Shown here: one piece after another, positions 1-8,702 of the stretch | Position numbering within the stretch: position 1 is the stretch's first letter | Layout of the letters: the number at the start of each line of letters is the position of its first letter | Source: Caldimonas mangrovi | GTDB taxonomy: Bacteria; Pseudomonadota; Gammaproteobacteria; Burkholderiales; Burkholderiaceae_C | Length of the DNA stretch: 64,000 nt | Assembly (NCBI RefSeq): GCF_023721835.1 | Contig: NZ_JAMKFE010000020.1 | Coordinates: forward strand, 29,365 to 93,364 | Reading direction: 5' to 3' | Made by a program: the position numbers and the translations under genes | The notes under the pieces: generated by a model | The model's input: the letters and a program-made list of their open reading frames with translations, nothing else | The model's database searches: none | Told to the model about the DNA's origin: nothing

Positions 1-3000
1 CACGCGGCGGTCCACCCTCGACAGCAGCGCAAAACGCTGTGCCTGCAGCTGCAGCTCGGCCCGGGGGTTTTCGCCGAGCTGCGCCGTGCCCTGCAGCCCG
101 GCGGTGCCTTCGCCGCCCGAGAAGCGGAAAGTTTCGATGCGGGCCGTCTCGCCTTCGAAGCTCAGGCGCACCGTGCCGTCGCGCAGATTGACCCCTTCGA
201 TGGCGTTGCGCGCGGTGAGCTGCCGGCCTTCGAGCCGGCCGACCAGGTCGGGCGAGCCGAAGTTGCCCGAGATGCCGAGCTGCGCCGTCAGCTGCCCCCC
301 GAGGCGCCAGCCGGCCGGTACCCATACCCCCCATCCGGCCAGGTTCTCGACCCGCACTTCGAGCTGCCCGTCGACCGGCGCCTGCGGTTCGGGCCACAGT
401 GCGGTCGGGCTGGTACGCACGGTCTGCTGCCCGGCGATGCGCCCCAGGTTGCTGCCGGCAATGCGCTGCGTGAAGTTCCAGACGCCACCGGCGGCGTCGA
501 AACGCAGCAGCAGCTCGCTGAGCCCCAGCGACTGCACCACGCCGAACTCGTTGATGCGCAGGTCCCCCCCGGCGCGGGCGATCTCGACCCGGGCGGTGAC
601 GGTGGGTTCGGAATGCATCGAGATGCGGGCGCCGATGCGCAGGTCGCCTTCCCAGCCGAAGCCCGGCTGCACGCGGCGCAACAGCGGCGTGACAGCGACC
701 GGCTCGACTTCGGCCTCCAGCGCCAGCTGTTGCTCGCCTTGCGTGCTGCGCCAGCGGGCCTCGCTCCAGCGCAGCACCTCGCCGAGCAGCCGCAGCTGCC
801 CGGGCTCGACCTGCAGGCTCTGCACGCCGGGCTCGTGCGTCCAGGCCAGGCGAAGGTTTTCGGCGACCAGCAGCGGCAGCGGGTCGCGTCCGCGCAGTGC
901 CGCAGGGGCCGCATCGGTGGGGCGCAGGGCCAGCTCCTCGATCACGCCGCGCCAGCCGCTCGGCGCCGCGCCGCCGCGCTGTTCGAAGCCGCCTTGCAGC
1001 CGCGCGCGCAAGGTCAGCGGCGCAGGTGCCGGTTGTGCGTTCGCCTGGGCGATGGCCTGCTGTTGCATCGCGGGCCGCAGTTCGGCGTCGAGCTGCACGC
1101 GGTGCGCGGTGGTGTTGCCGTCGGCCAGGACGGCCGCAGAGGGCAGGTGCAGGCCGGGCAGGCGCAGTTGCTCGGCTTTCACGTCAGCGGCAATGCGGGC
1201 GTCGCCTTCGGTGCTGGCGTCCCAGTGGCCGAGCAGGCGGTCCAGCCCCATGTCGTTGAAGCGCAGGTCGCGCACGTCGGCGCTGCCTTGCGTGCGGAAG
1301 GCCGGCAGCGCCGGCCGCACCGCGGTGCTGCCGGCAGGCGGACCGGCCGGTGGCGTGGCCGCCTGCGCGATCCAGCCGCCGAGCGGGCCCTGTGCGCTGG
1401 CGTCGAGCTGGGCACTGCCTTGCAGCCGCTCCAACCCCAGACCTTCAACCAGGCCGGCCAGCCGCTGCAATGAGGGGGCATCCAGCGTCAGGTGCAGGTT
1501 GTCGTCATCGCTTGCCGCGCGCGCGTCGGCCGGCACCCGCACCAGCGCTTCGAGCGCGGCCGAGTTGCCGGCCGCCTGCAGCTGCCCGCGGCTTTCCAGG
1601 CGGCCGGCACCGTCGGCGCTCAGTGTCAGCGACAAATTGGCGGGCTGCCCGGCCAGCACGCTGCCATCGAAGCGTGCGTCGAGCTTGCCGCGCAGTTGCC
1701 GCAGCATCTCGGCGGCATGCGGGGCGGCCGCCGGGACCTGGGCCTCGAGGTCGACGGTGCCGTTGAGTGCGTGGCGCTGACGGCGCCACGCACTGTCGGT
1801 GGTGCCGGGCAGCCACAGCGCCGGGTTGAAAGCCTGCAGCTGCAGCCCGGCTTGCACGGCCCAGCGCTCGCCGCTGCTGCTGCGTTCGGCACGGCCCTTG
1901 GCGGCGAGTCGTGCGTCGCCGGCGCGTGCGTCGAGCGACGCGATGCGGTAGCGCGTCGGCGTGGCGGTGGCCTCCAGCGACAGCTGCACCGGCTGGTTCT
2001 GCAAGGCGGCCGGTGCACCGGCCCGCCCGCGTTGGGTCAGGCCGCCTTGCAGCTTGGTGCTCACGCGCAGCTCGCCGAAGGCGGCTTCGGACGCTGTGGC
2101 GGGCTTCATGTCGAACTCGACCGGGCCGCTCAAGCGCATCGGCGGCAGGCGCTGGTCGAGCGCCTCGAGCACCAGCGTGTCGAGCGCGGCCTTCAACGTC
2201 AGCTCGCCCGCATTCCAGCTGCCTTCGGCCGTGACACGCCCGGCCGGGCTGCCGGCGCCGCCAGCAGCCTGCAACTCGGCGCGCTGCACGGTCCAGCGCT
2301 GGCCCTCTCCGCTGGCCCGCACGACGGCCCGGCTGAGCGGCAGTCGCAGCGCATTCCATGCACCCGGGTCGGCATTGGTCACGTCCACGTCCACGCCGAG
2401 GGGCTGGCCCGTGTCGCGCAGTGTCAGTACCGCGCTGCCGCTCAGTGATGTCGTCGGAGCCCGGGCGATGAAGGGCGCCAGCAGCCGCGCGAGATCGAGC
2501 TGTGCGAAGCGGGCGTCGAGCCGTGACAACGGCAGCGGCTCGAACGGCGTGACCACGGCGCCGGCCTGCAGCGTCTGGTCCTGCATGCGCAGCGACAGTT
2601 CGGCTGCCAGCTGTGCGAGCGGGCCGGCGGCCTTCAGTTCGGCTTGCACACTCTCGGCCCACTCGGGGACCAGCCGCTGCGATGCGGCAGCAGCGGCGGG
2701 GTCGCTGCGCACGCGCACCCCTGCGTCGACCGACATCGGCGCGTCCGCGCCGATCCGCGCCTGGCCTTCGGCACGCAGCCCGTTCCATGCTGCGGAAAAG
2801 GCTTCGACACGGTGGGCGTCGCCCAGGGTCACGCGAGCGCGCAGCCCGGTCACCGGTACGGCCTGGCCGGGCAGCAACAGTTCGTCGACCCGCAGCGCAC
2901 CGATTTGCACACCGAGCGGCAGCCGCAGCGACGCCGGTGCGCCGGCGGGCTGCTGCTCGCCGCTCGGTGGGCCGGGTTGCACGGAGAGGCGGCCGATGGT

Positions 3001-3363
3001 CAGCTCGGCGATGCTGAGCTGCAGGTAGGGCGCGGTCCACTGCCATCCGTGAGGGCGCAAGCCGGTCCAACGCAGCCGCGAGATCTCGATGCGGCCGGTG
3101 CCGGCCGGCACGGTCAGTTGTGCGGCCTGGAAATCGCCGGCCAAGGTGCCGAGCGGCTCGCGCACCGTGAAGCCGGGCAGGCGAGCGGCGGCCTGCTCGA
3201 GCGCCCAGCGCGTGCCGGCCTCGCTGTAGAGCACCCATCGCAGGCCGGCATAGAGGCCCGCGGCGGCAGCGGCGGCGAGCAGCGCCACGACGGCCAGCGC
3301 CCACGGCCACCAGCGGCGGGTGCCGCGGGGCCGCACAGCCGGGGGCACGGGTGCATCGGCCAT
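1..3363 (-). CDS. tamB: Translocation and assembly module subunit TamB (C-terminus outside window)
   Basis: Open reading frame of 1121 codons that starts with ATG and is still open at the left edge, so the C-terminal part, where the conserved DUF490/TamB domain lies, is not visible. Residues about 20-45 form one hydrophobic segment after an Arg/Trp-rich cytoplasmic end, the inner-membrane anchor expected of TamB. The rest is a long, low-complexity, beta-rich repetitive body typical of these lipid-bridge/AsmA-like proteins. TamB works with TamA in outer-membrane protein assembly and lipid transport between membranes. Its ATG overlaps the tamA stop (ATGA), so it is translationally coupled to tamA; that pairing is the strongest support for the name. 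The antisense frames over this region are compositional shadows. Confidence 0.88.
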   Translation of the reverse strand, partial: MADAPVPPAVRPRGTRRWWPWALAVVALLAAAAAAGLYAGLRWVLYSEAGTRWALEQAAARLPGFTVREPLGTLAGDFQAAQLTVPAGTGRIEISRLRWTGLRPHGWQWTAPYLQLSIAELTIGRLSVQPGPPSGEQQPAGAPASLRLPLGVQIGALRVDELLLPGQAVPVTGLRARVTLGDAHRVEAFSAAWNGLRAEGQARIGADAPMSVDAGVRVRSDPAAAAASQRLVPEWAESVQAELKAAGPLAQLAAELSLRMQDQTLQAGAVVTPFEPLPLSRLDARFAQLDLARLLAPFIARAPTTSLSGSAVLTLRDTGQPLGVDVDVTNADPGAWNALRLPLSRAVVRASGEGQRWTVQRAELQAAGGAGSPAGRVTAEGSWNAGELTLKAALDTLVLEALDQRLPPMRLSGPVEFDMKPATASEAAFGELRVSTKLQGGLTQRGRAGAPAALQNQPVQLSLEATATPTRYRIASLDARAGDARLAAKGRAERSSSGERWAVQAGLQLQAFNPALWLPGTTDSAWRRQRHALNGTVDLEAQVPAAAPHAAEMLRQLRGKLDARFDGSVLAGQPANLSLTLSADGAGRLESRGQLQAAGNSAALEALVRVPADARAASDDDNLHLTLDAPSLQRLAGLVEGLGLERLQGSAQLDASAQGPLGGWIAQAATPPAGPPAGSTAVRPALPAFRTQGSADVRDLRFNDMGLDRLLGHWDASTEGDARIAADVKAEQLRLPGLHLPSAAVLADGNTTAHRVQLDAELRPAMQQQAIAQANAQPAPAPLTLRARLQGGFEQRGGAAPSGWRGVIEELALRPTDAAPAALRGRDPLPLLVAENLRLAWTHEPGVQSLQVEPGQLRLLGEVLRWSEARWRSTQGEQQLALEAEVEPVAVTPLLRRVQPGFGWEGDLRIGARISMHSEPTVTARVEIARAGGDLRINEFGVVQSLGLSELLLRFDAAGGVWNFTQRIAGSNLGRIAGQQTVRTSPTALWPEPQAPVDGQLEVRVENLAGWGVWVPAGWRLGGQLTAQLGISGNFGSPDLVGRLEGRQLTARNAIEGVNLRDGTVRLSFEGETARIETFRFSGGEGTAGLQGTAQLGENPRAELQLQAQRFALLSRVDRRV

Positions 3364-5285
3364 CAGAAGCTGACCCCCACGCTGAGATGCAGGCGGATGC
3401 TGCCGGTCGCCTCGCCGTATGCGACGTCGGCCTTCAACGGCCCGATCGGGCTGCGCCAGCGCACGCCCACGCCGTAGCCGTGCACCGGGTCGAAGCTGCG
3501 CCAGCTGCTGGCGGCATTGCCGGCGTCGATGAACACCGCGCCATACCAGTCGCGCAGCCGCTCGGTCAACGGCCACATCAGCTCGGCCGACGCCGTGGCG
3601 AGCACCGGCCCGCCGACCACCGAGCCGTCGCGCTCGGGGCCGAGGGTGCGATAGCCATAGCCGCGGATGGAGTCGTCGCCACCGGCGCGGAACAACAGCG
3701 AGTCCGGCACGCCGAGGCTGTCGCGCTTGAACACCTGGCCGGCTTCGCCGCGCAGTTGCAGCACGCGACGCTGGCCCAGCGGTTGATACCAGGTGGTGCG
3801 CAGATAGGCGCGCACGAAGGGGCCGCGGTCGCCGTCGGAATCCACCGAGCCGCCCGCGCCGCCATGCGCGGTGAGGATCATGCCGCGCGTGGGGAACAGC
3901 ACGTTGTTGACGCCGCGCCGCGTCCACTCGTAGTTGGCCCAGAGCGCGCGGTCGATGCGGCGTGTGGTGTCGGTCTCGACGACGGTGCGGTTGAATTCGC
4001 CGTAGTACAGGCGGTCGATGCGCTCGGTGTCCTGAGTGCGGCCGTAGCGCAAGCGCTGGGTGTGCGTCCTGGCACCGCCGGCATCGAGATATTCGGCCGA
4101 CAGGGTCGCCAGGTTGCGGTAGCCATCGGGCTTCGGGTAGGACAGCAGGTCGAGCGCCGCGACCCGTTCATCCCGGCCGTACAGCAAACGCGTGCTCGCC
4201 ACCCACTCGTGGCCGAACGGGCGCCGATGCGTGAACTGCAGCCCGGTGCGGGGGCCGGTGTTGGTGCTGAAGCCGACGCTCACGGTCGCCGACTTCAGCT
4301 TGGCTTCACGCACCCGTACGACGATCGGCGCCGAATCGGCCCGGGTGACGTCGGGGTCCAGCTCGACCGCGACCCCTTCGTACAGCCCCGACTTCTGCAG
4401 GTTCTCCTGGTAGTCGAGCAGCATCTTCTCGGAGAACACCGTGCCGAGCTCGAAGGGCGCGAGGTGGCGCACCGCGTCTTCGGTGGTGTGCTCGATGCCT
4501 TCGACGCGGACTTCGCCGATCCTGAACTCGGGCCCGCTGTCGGCGACGACGAAGATGCGCACCTTGTGCGTCGTGGCGTCGACCTGCGCGACGGTACCGG
4601 CGTAGGTCGCCGCTGCATAGCCGCGCGAGCGCAGGCTGGCGAGCAGGCCGTTCTTGGCGGCGGCCCAGGCGCTCTGCGTGAAGACGGCGCCCGGCTGCAA
4701 GGGCCAGCGGTTGCGCAGGAAGCGCAAGCGTCGCGCGGCACGCGGGTCTCCGCCGTCGATGGTTTCCTGGAAGTCGCCCTGGATCTCGAGAGTCAGCCGG
4801 TCCACCGTCGCGCGTGGACCGGGCGTCACTTTCAACGCCACCACCGGCTGCCCGCCGGCCTCGGTCGGCGGCTGGCGTGAAATCTGCACTTCGGCGTCGA
4901 AATAGCCTTGCGTTTCCAGCAGGGAGCGCGCCTGCGCGGGGGCCGCACTCATGAGCCGGCCGACCTCGACCTCCGTGATGTCGCGCTCGCGGCGGAAGCG
5001 AGACAGGTCGAGGTGCCGGCTCAACAGCTCCCGCAACTCGCGCGGTGCTTCGATGCGCAACCGGTAGGCGGTGCCGCGGCCGTTGGTGTCCTCGGCGGCA
5101 GCATTTTCCTCGGCGGTGGGGCGGGTCGCGTCCGGGCTGGCGGGCTCCGAGGTCTGCTCGGACTCGTCGTCCTCGAGGGGTTGCGCCTGTGCCTGCCACG
5201 AGGCAACGGCCAGCACGGCGGCCAGCGTCCAGAGCCACAGCCCTGACAGCAGCCGGGTCCACGATGCACTCGCCGTGTGTGTCAC
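3363..5285 (-). CDS. tamA: Translocation and assembly module subunit TamA (Omp85 family)
   Basis: 640 residues. I chose a GTG start whose G overlaps the TGA stop of the upstream VWA gene (GTGA); a longer in-frame extension would run deep into that gene. Residues about 10-35 are a signal peptide ending in AQAQ. A Glu/Pro-rich linker is followed by POTRA-like repeats (about 75-310, for example the VEGIEHTTEDAVRHLAPFE stretch) and a C-terminal Omp85 beta-barrel (about 330-640) with the RAGGDDSIRGYGYRTLGP motif and a terminal aromatic strand ending SVGVSF. TamA is the outer-membrane partner of TamB. Length is close to the usual 570-640 residues. Downstream tamB overlaps by ATGA, confirming the pair. 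Confidence 0.92.
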   Translation of the reverse strand: MTHTASASWTRLLSGLWLWTLAAVLAVASWQAQAQPLEDDESEQTSEPASPDATRPTAEENAAAEDTNGRGTAYRLRIEAPRELRELLSRHLDLSRFRRERDITEVEVGRLMSAAPAQARSLLETQGYFDAEVQISRQPPTEAGGQPVVALKVTPGPRATVDRLTLEIQGDFQETIDGGDPRAARRLRFLRNRWPLQPGAVFTQSAWAAAKNGLLASLRSRGYAAATYAGTVAQVDATTHKVRIFVVADSGPEFRIGEVRVEGIEHTTEDAVRHLAPFELGTVFSEKMLLDYQENLQKSGLYEGVAVELDPDVTRADSAPIVVRVREAKLKSATVSVGFSTNTGPRTGLQFTHRRPFGHEWVASTRLLYGRDERVAALDLLSYPKPDGYRNLATLSAEYLDAGGARTHTQRLRYGRTQDTERIDRLYYGEFNRTVVETDTTRRIDRALWANYEWTRRGVNNVLFPTRGMILTAHGGAGGSVDSDGDRGPFVRAYLRTTWYQPLGQRRVLQLRGEAGQVFKRDSLGVPDSLLFRAGGDDSIRGYGYRTLGPERDGSVVGGPVLATASAELMWPLTERLRDWYGAVFIDAGNAASSWRSFDPVHGYGVGVRWRSPIGPLKADVAYGEATGSIRLHLSVGVSF

Positions 5286-6466
5286 TTCGTCAGCAGTCGC
5301 ATGGCCCCTTCCAGGCCGTTGAGGGTCAACGGGAACATCCGCTGGTTCATGATCTGCTGGATGATCGACACCGACTGCCGATAGCCCCAAACCCCCTGCG
5401 GCTCGGGATTGATCCACGCGTACTTCGGGAAAGCGTGCGTGAGCCGTTGCAGCCATTCGGCGCCGGCCTCCTCGTTGTTGTACTCGACGCTGCCGCCGGG
5501 CTGCAGGATCTCGTACGGGCTCATCGTCGCGTCGCCGACGAAGATCAGCTTGTAGTCCTTGTTGTACTTGCGGATCACGTCCCAGGTCGGGAACTTCTCG
5601 CTGAAGCGGCGGCGGTTGTTCTTCCACATGTAGTCGTAGACACAGTTGTGGAAGTAATAGAACTCGAGGTGTTTGAACTCGGCCTTGGCGGCGCTGAACA
5701 GCTCTTCCACCCGGTGGATGTGCTCGTCCATCGTGCCGCCGACGTCCATCAGCAGCAGCACCTTCACGTGGTTGTGCCGCTCCGGCACCATCTTGATGTC
5801 GAGCCAGCCGGCGTTGGCGGCGGTCGAGCGTATCGTGTCGTCGAGGTCCAGCTCTTCGACCGAGCCCTCGCGTGCGAAGCGCCGCAGCCGGCGCAGCGCG
5901 ACCTTGATGTTGCGCGTGCCGAGCTCAAGCGCGTCGTCGTAGTCCTTGTACTGGCGCTGGTCCCAGACCTTGATCGCGCTGCGATTGCGCGAGCGGTCCT
6001 GGCCGATGCGGATGCCTTCCGGGTTGTAGCCATAGGCGCCGAACGGCGAGGTGCCGCCGGTGCCGATGAACCGGTTGCCGCCTTCGTGGCGCTCCTTCTG
6101 CTGCTCGAACAGCTCGCGCAGCCGTTTCATCAGCTCATCCCAGCCGAGCTTCTCGATCTGAGCCTTCTCCTCCGGCGACAGGTCCAGCTCGAGGCGCTTT
6201 TGCAGCCATTCGAGCGGGATGTCTTTGGTGAAGTCGGTCAGCAGCTCGACACCCTTGAAGTAGGCGCCGAAGGCCCGGTCGAACTTGTCGAAGTTGGCCT
6301 CGTCCTTCACCAGCGCGGTGCGCGCCAGGTAATAGAACTTGTCCACCGTCGGGCCGCCGTCGTCGCTGATCACGCCGCTCCTGATCGCTTCGAGCAGCGT
6401 CAGGTATTCCTTGATCGACACCGGCAGCTTGGCGGTGCGCAGCGTGAAGAAGAAGTCGATCAGCAT
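5282..6466 (-). CDS. VWA domain-containing (CoxE-like) protein
   Basis: 394 residues from an ATG that gives the conserved-looking start MLIDFFFTLRTAKLPVS; upstream in-frame Mets encode an unlikely Arg/Pro-rich extension. The C-terminal half (about 200-390) resembles a von Willebrand A/CoxE-type domain. The metal-site motif reads DVGGTMDEHI, so the usual DxSxS is altered. Such proteins normally work with a MoxR AAA ATPase, and a MoxR gene lies about 1.3 kb upstream on the same strand, separated by a GNAT gene and an inverted unknown gene. The role is presumed chaperone/insertase-like; the substrate is unknown. The stop overlaps the tamA GTG start, which suggests co-expression with tamAB. Confidence 0.85.
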   Translation of the reverse strand: MLIDFFFTLRTAKLPVSIKEYLTLLEAIRSGVISDDGGPTVDKFYYLARTALVKDEANFDKFDRAFGAYFKGVELLTDFTKDIPLEWLQKRLELDLSPEEKAQIEKLGWDELMKRLRELFEQQKERHEGGNRFIGTGGTSPFGAYGYNPEGIRIGQDRSRNRSAIKVWDQRQYKDYDDALELGTRNIKVALRRLRRFAREGSVEELDLDDTIRSTAANAGWLDIKMVPERHNHVKVLLLMDVGGTMDEHIHRVEELFSAAKAEFKHLEFYYFHNCVYDYMWKNNRRRFSEKFPTWDVIRKYNKDYKLIFVGDATMSPYEILQPGGSVEYNNEEAGAEWLQRLTHAFPKYAWINPEPQGVWGYRQSVSIIQQIMNQRMFPLTLNGLEGAMRLLTK

Positions 6467-6490
6467 GGTTGGGCGTCCGGGAAGGAAGCT

Positions 6491-6496
6491 ATTGTG
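6491..6496 (-). promoter_or_regulatory. Possible -10 box upstream of the VWA gene
   Basis: On the minus strand CACAAT lies about 25 bases before the VWA ATG, a -10-like hexamer often seen in high-GC betaproteobacteria. No convincing -35 was found and the ribosome-binding site of the VWA gene is weak. This is a guess from sequence alone. Confidence 0.25.
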
Positions 6497-6648
6497 GCCT
6501 GCCCGCCGGCGCCATGTGCAACCAGACCCTGCACACACCGCGGCGGTAAAGCTTGCGGCGGGCCCCGCAAAGCCTGCCGGCAGCCGCATGGGCCGGGGCC
6601 GGGCGGGCACGGCACGCGGCTTGCCCAAAGCTGCGCAGTCCCACTTCG

Positions 6649-7158
6649 ATGCACATCATGAGCACACAGCGCACCAGCGACAGCGCCCTCGTCGACCGCG
6701 AGATGGCGCAACGGGCCATCGAGCTGGCCTTGCCGATCCTCGAAGCCTCGACGCGCGACGAGCGCATCAACCAGGGCGGCTTCATGCACGTCGTCGTGAT
6801 GGACCCGGCACGAACGCCGATGAATGCGAGCTTCGAGGAGGCCATCCTTCACGAGCAATCGATCGGTGGCCGGCGTGAGGACTGGGACGCCGACTATGCC
6901 GGCTTCGCCCGCGCCAAGGCACGCATCAGCTGGCTGCATGGCCGTGACAGCTTCCACGTGCAGACCGCCGAACCCTACCGGCTGCGACCGGGCGACACCA
7001 CGCTGTGGGGCAGCGTCTGCCTCGACGGCATCGTCGTGGCGGTCAGCGGCGGCGAGGCGGAGTTCGACGAGGCGTTCTCCGGCATGGTGGCGATGCTGCT
7101 GCGGGCGCTGGCGAAGCAGTCCTTGCGGCAGCGGCCGCGGGAGCTGTTCTTCTCGTGA
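6649..7158 (+). CDS. Conserved hypothetical protein
   Basis: 169 residues from the ATG at 6649; a second in-frame ATG nine bases later gives MSTQRTSDSALVDREMAQ and is equally possible, as neither has a clear ribosome-binding site. Soluble, no signal peptide or membrane segment. The C-terminal half contains LWGSVCLDGIVVAVSGG followed by an amphipathic helix, which recalls the GlcG/HbpS fold (PF03928) only loosely; I do not assign it. It sits on the plus strand between the minus-strand GNAT and VWA genes, ending 14 bases from the GNAT stop, so it interrupts what looks like a MoxR-GNAT-VWA group. Function unknown. Confidence 0.7.
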   Translation: MHIMSTQRTSDSALVDREMAQRAIELALPILEASTRDERINQGGFMHVVVMDPARTPMNASFEEAILHEQSIGGRREDWDADYAGFARAKARISWLHGRDSFHVQTAEPYRLRPGDTTLWGSVCLDGIVVAVSGGEAEFDEAFSGMVAMLLRALAKQSLRQRPRELFFS

Positions 7159-7172
7159 GCCGGCCGGGCGGC

Positions 7173-7760
7173 TCAGCGCCCGAGCCGCGCCTGCAGTTGC
7201 TCGCGTACCGCAGGCCATTCGCTGCTCAGCAGGCTGTACATCACCGTGTCTCGCACCGTGCCGTCGCGCCGCAGCGCATGGTGACGCAGCACGCCGTCGC
7301 GCCGGGCGCCCAGCCGCTCGATGGCGCTCTGTGACCGGTGGTTCTCGATGTCGGTGCGCCACCCCACCACCCGGCAGCCCAGGCCTTCGAAGGCATGGCG
7401 CATCAGCAGCAGCTTGGCTGCCGTGTTGACGTGCGTGCGCTGCCAGCTGGCGGCGTACCAGGTGTAGCCGATCTCGACCCGGTCGACGGCGGCCACGATG
7501 TCGTGGTAGCGCGTCGAGCCGATCAGGCGGCCGGTGTTCAGCTCGCGCACCGCGAACGGCAGCATCGTGCCGGCGGCCTGACCCTGCAGGGCGGCCTCGA
7601 TGTACGACGCGGTGCGGTCGGGCTCGGGCACCGAGGTGATGCGCAGCGTCCACAACTCTCCATCGGCGGCCGCTTCGCGCAGACCCGACTCGTGCTCGGG
7701 AGCGAGCGGCTCCAGCCGTACGCCTTGCCCTTCGAGGGTGACGGGCCGCACCTCGATCAC
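7173..7760 (-). CDS. GNAT family N-acetyltransferase (RimJ/RimL type)
   Basis: 195 residues starting at a GTG that overlaps the MoxR stop (GTGA). It begins VIEVRPVTLEGQGVRLEPL and carries the RimL-like pattern: IGYTWYAASWQRTHVNTAAK for the acetyl-CoA loop region, then WRTDIENHRSQSAIERLGA, the N-x-x-S-x-x-x-x-E-x-x-G-x signature of this subfamily. Such enzymes transfer acetyl from acetyl-CoA to an amine, often a protein N-terminus or small molecule; the substrate here is not predictable. Translational coupling to MoxR suggests co-expression but not necessarily a shared function. Confidence 0.88.
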   Translation of the reverse strand: MIEVRPVTLEGQGVRLEPLAPEHESGLREAAADGELWTLRITSVPEPDRTASYIEAALQGQAAGTMLPFAVRELNTGRLIGSTRYHDIVAAVDRVEIGYTWYAASWQRTHVNTAAKLLLMRHAFEGLGCRVVGWRTDIENHRSQSAIERLGARRDGVLRHHALRRDGTVRDTVMYSLLSSEWPAVREQLQARLGR

Positions 7761-8599
7761 CGGTTGTGCCTTTGCATGAACACCAGCTTCTCGAACAGCG
7801 TCACGTCCTGCTCGTTCTTCAGCAGCGCGCCGACCAGCGGCGGCACGCCAACCTTGTCGTCCTTGCTCTGCAGCGCCTCGAGCGGGATGTCCTCGGCCAC
7901 CAGCAGCTTCAGCCAGTCGAGCAGCTCGCTGGTCGAGGGCTTCTTCTTCAGGCCAGGCAGGTTGCGCACGTCGTAGAAGTTCTTCAGTGCGGCGCTCAAC
8001 AGTTCCTTCTTGAGCCCGGGGAAGTGCACCTGCACGATGTCCTTCATCGTTTCGGCGTCGGGGAAGCGGATGTAGTGGAAGAAGCAGCGCCGCAGGAAGG
8101 CGTCCGGCAGCTCCTTCTCGTTGTTCGACGTGATGAACACCAGCGGGCGGTGCTTCGCGGTGACCATCTGCCGCGTCTCGTAGACGTAGAACTCCATGCG
8201 ATCGAGTTCTCGCAGCAGGTCGTTGGGGAACTCGATGTCGGCCTTGTCGATCTCGTCGATCAGCAGGGCGACCGGCTGCTCGGCCTCGAAGGCCTGCCAC
8301 AGCACACCCTTGACGATGTAGTTGTGAATGTCCTTCACGCGTTCGTCGCCCAGCTGGCTGTCGCGCAGCCGGCTCACCGCGTCGTATTCGTACAGCCCCT
8401 GCTGCGCCTTGGTGGTCGACTTGATATGCCATTGCAGCAGCGGCATGCCCAGCGAGCGAGCCACCTCTTCGGCCAGCATCGTCTTGCCGGTGCCGGGTTC
8501 GCCCTTCACCAGCAGCGGGCGTTTCAGCGTGAGGGTCGCGTTCACCGCCAGCATCAGGTCGTCGGTCGCGACGTAGTTCTCGGAGCCTTGGAACTTCAT
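7757..8599 (-). CDS. MoxR family AAA ATPase
   Basis: 280 residues, about the usual MoxR length. Walker A is GEPGTGKT (33-40), Walker B is LLIDEIDKA (about 112-120), and sensor 1 is the FITSNNEKELPDAFLRRC region with its arginine finger. MoxR ATPases act as chaperones with VWA-domain partners to mature or insert metal cofactors or assemble complexes; the nearby VWA gene is the expected partner. The stop overlaps the GTG of the GNAT gene. It diverges from the cytochrome gene across a 103-base promoter region, where a minus-strand TATACT at 8639-8644 could serve as its -10. Confidence 0.93.
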   Translation of the reverse strand: MKFQGSENYVATDDLMLAVNATLTLKRPLLVKGEPGTGKTMLAEEVARSLGMPLLQWHIKSTTKAQQGLYEYDAVSRLRDSQLGDERVKDIHNYIVKGVLWQAFEAEQPVALLIDEIDKADIEFPNDLLRELDRMEFYVYETRQMVTAKHRPLVFITSNNEKELPDAFLRRCFFHYIRFPDAETMKDIVQVHFPGLKKELLSAALKNFYDVRNLPGLKKKPSTSELLDWLKLLVAEDIPLEALQSKDDKVGVPPLVGALLKNEQDVTLFEKLVFMQRHNR

Positions 8600-8655
8600 G
8601 GAAGGTGAGGTGGGTCAACGGTTGGGAGGTGTCGGGCCAGTATAAGAGCCCGGCC

Positions 8656-8661
8656 TATAAT
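8656..8661 (+). promoter_or_regulatory. -10 box for the cytochrome c4 gene
   Basis: A perfect TATAAT 41 bases before the cytochrome ATG. No good -35 hexamer is present 16-18 bases upstream. It stands out in otherwise very GC-rich DNA and is the best promoter candidate in this intergenic region. Confidence 0.5.
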
Positions 8662-8702
8662 GCGGGGTTGCTTTGAAATCCAGAACTTCCTTGCGCAACC
8701 CC

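Noticed and set aside
1505..3310. 601-residue minus-strand frame and several plus-strand frames over tamB
   Set aside because: Different frame from TamB with runs of Arg/Ala/Gly; TamB is open through the whole region and coupled to tamA.
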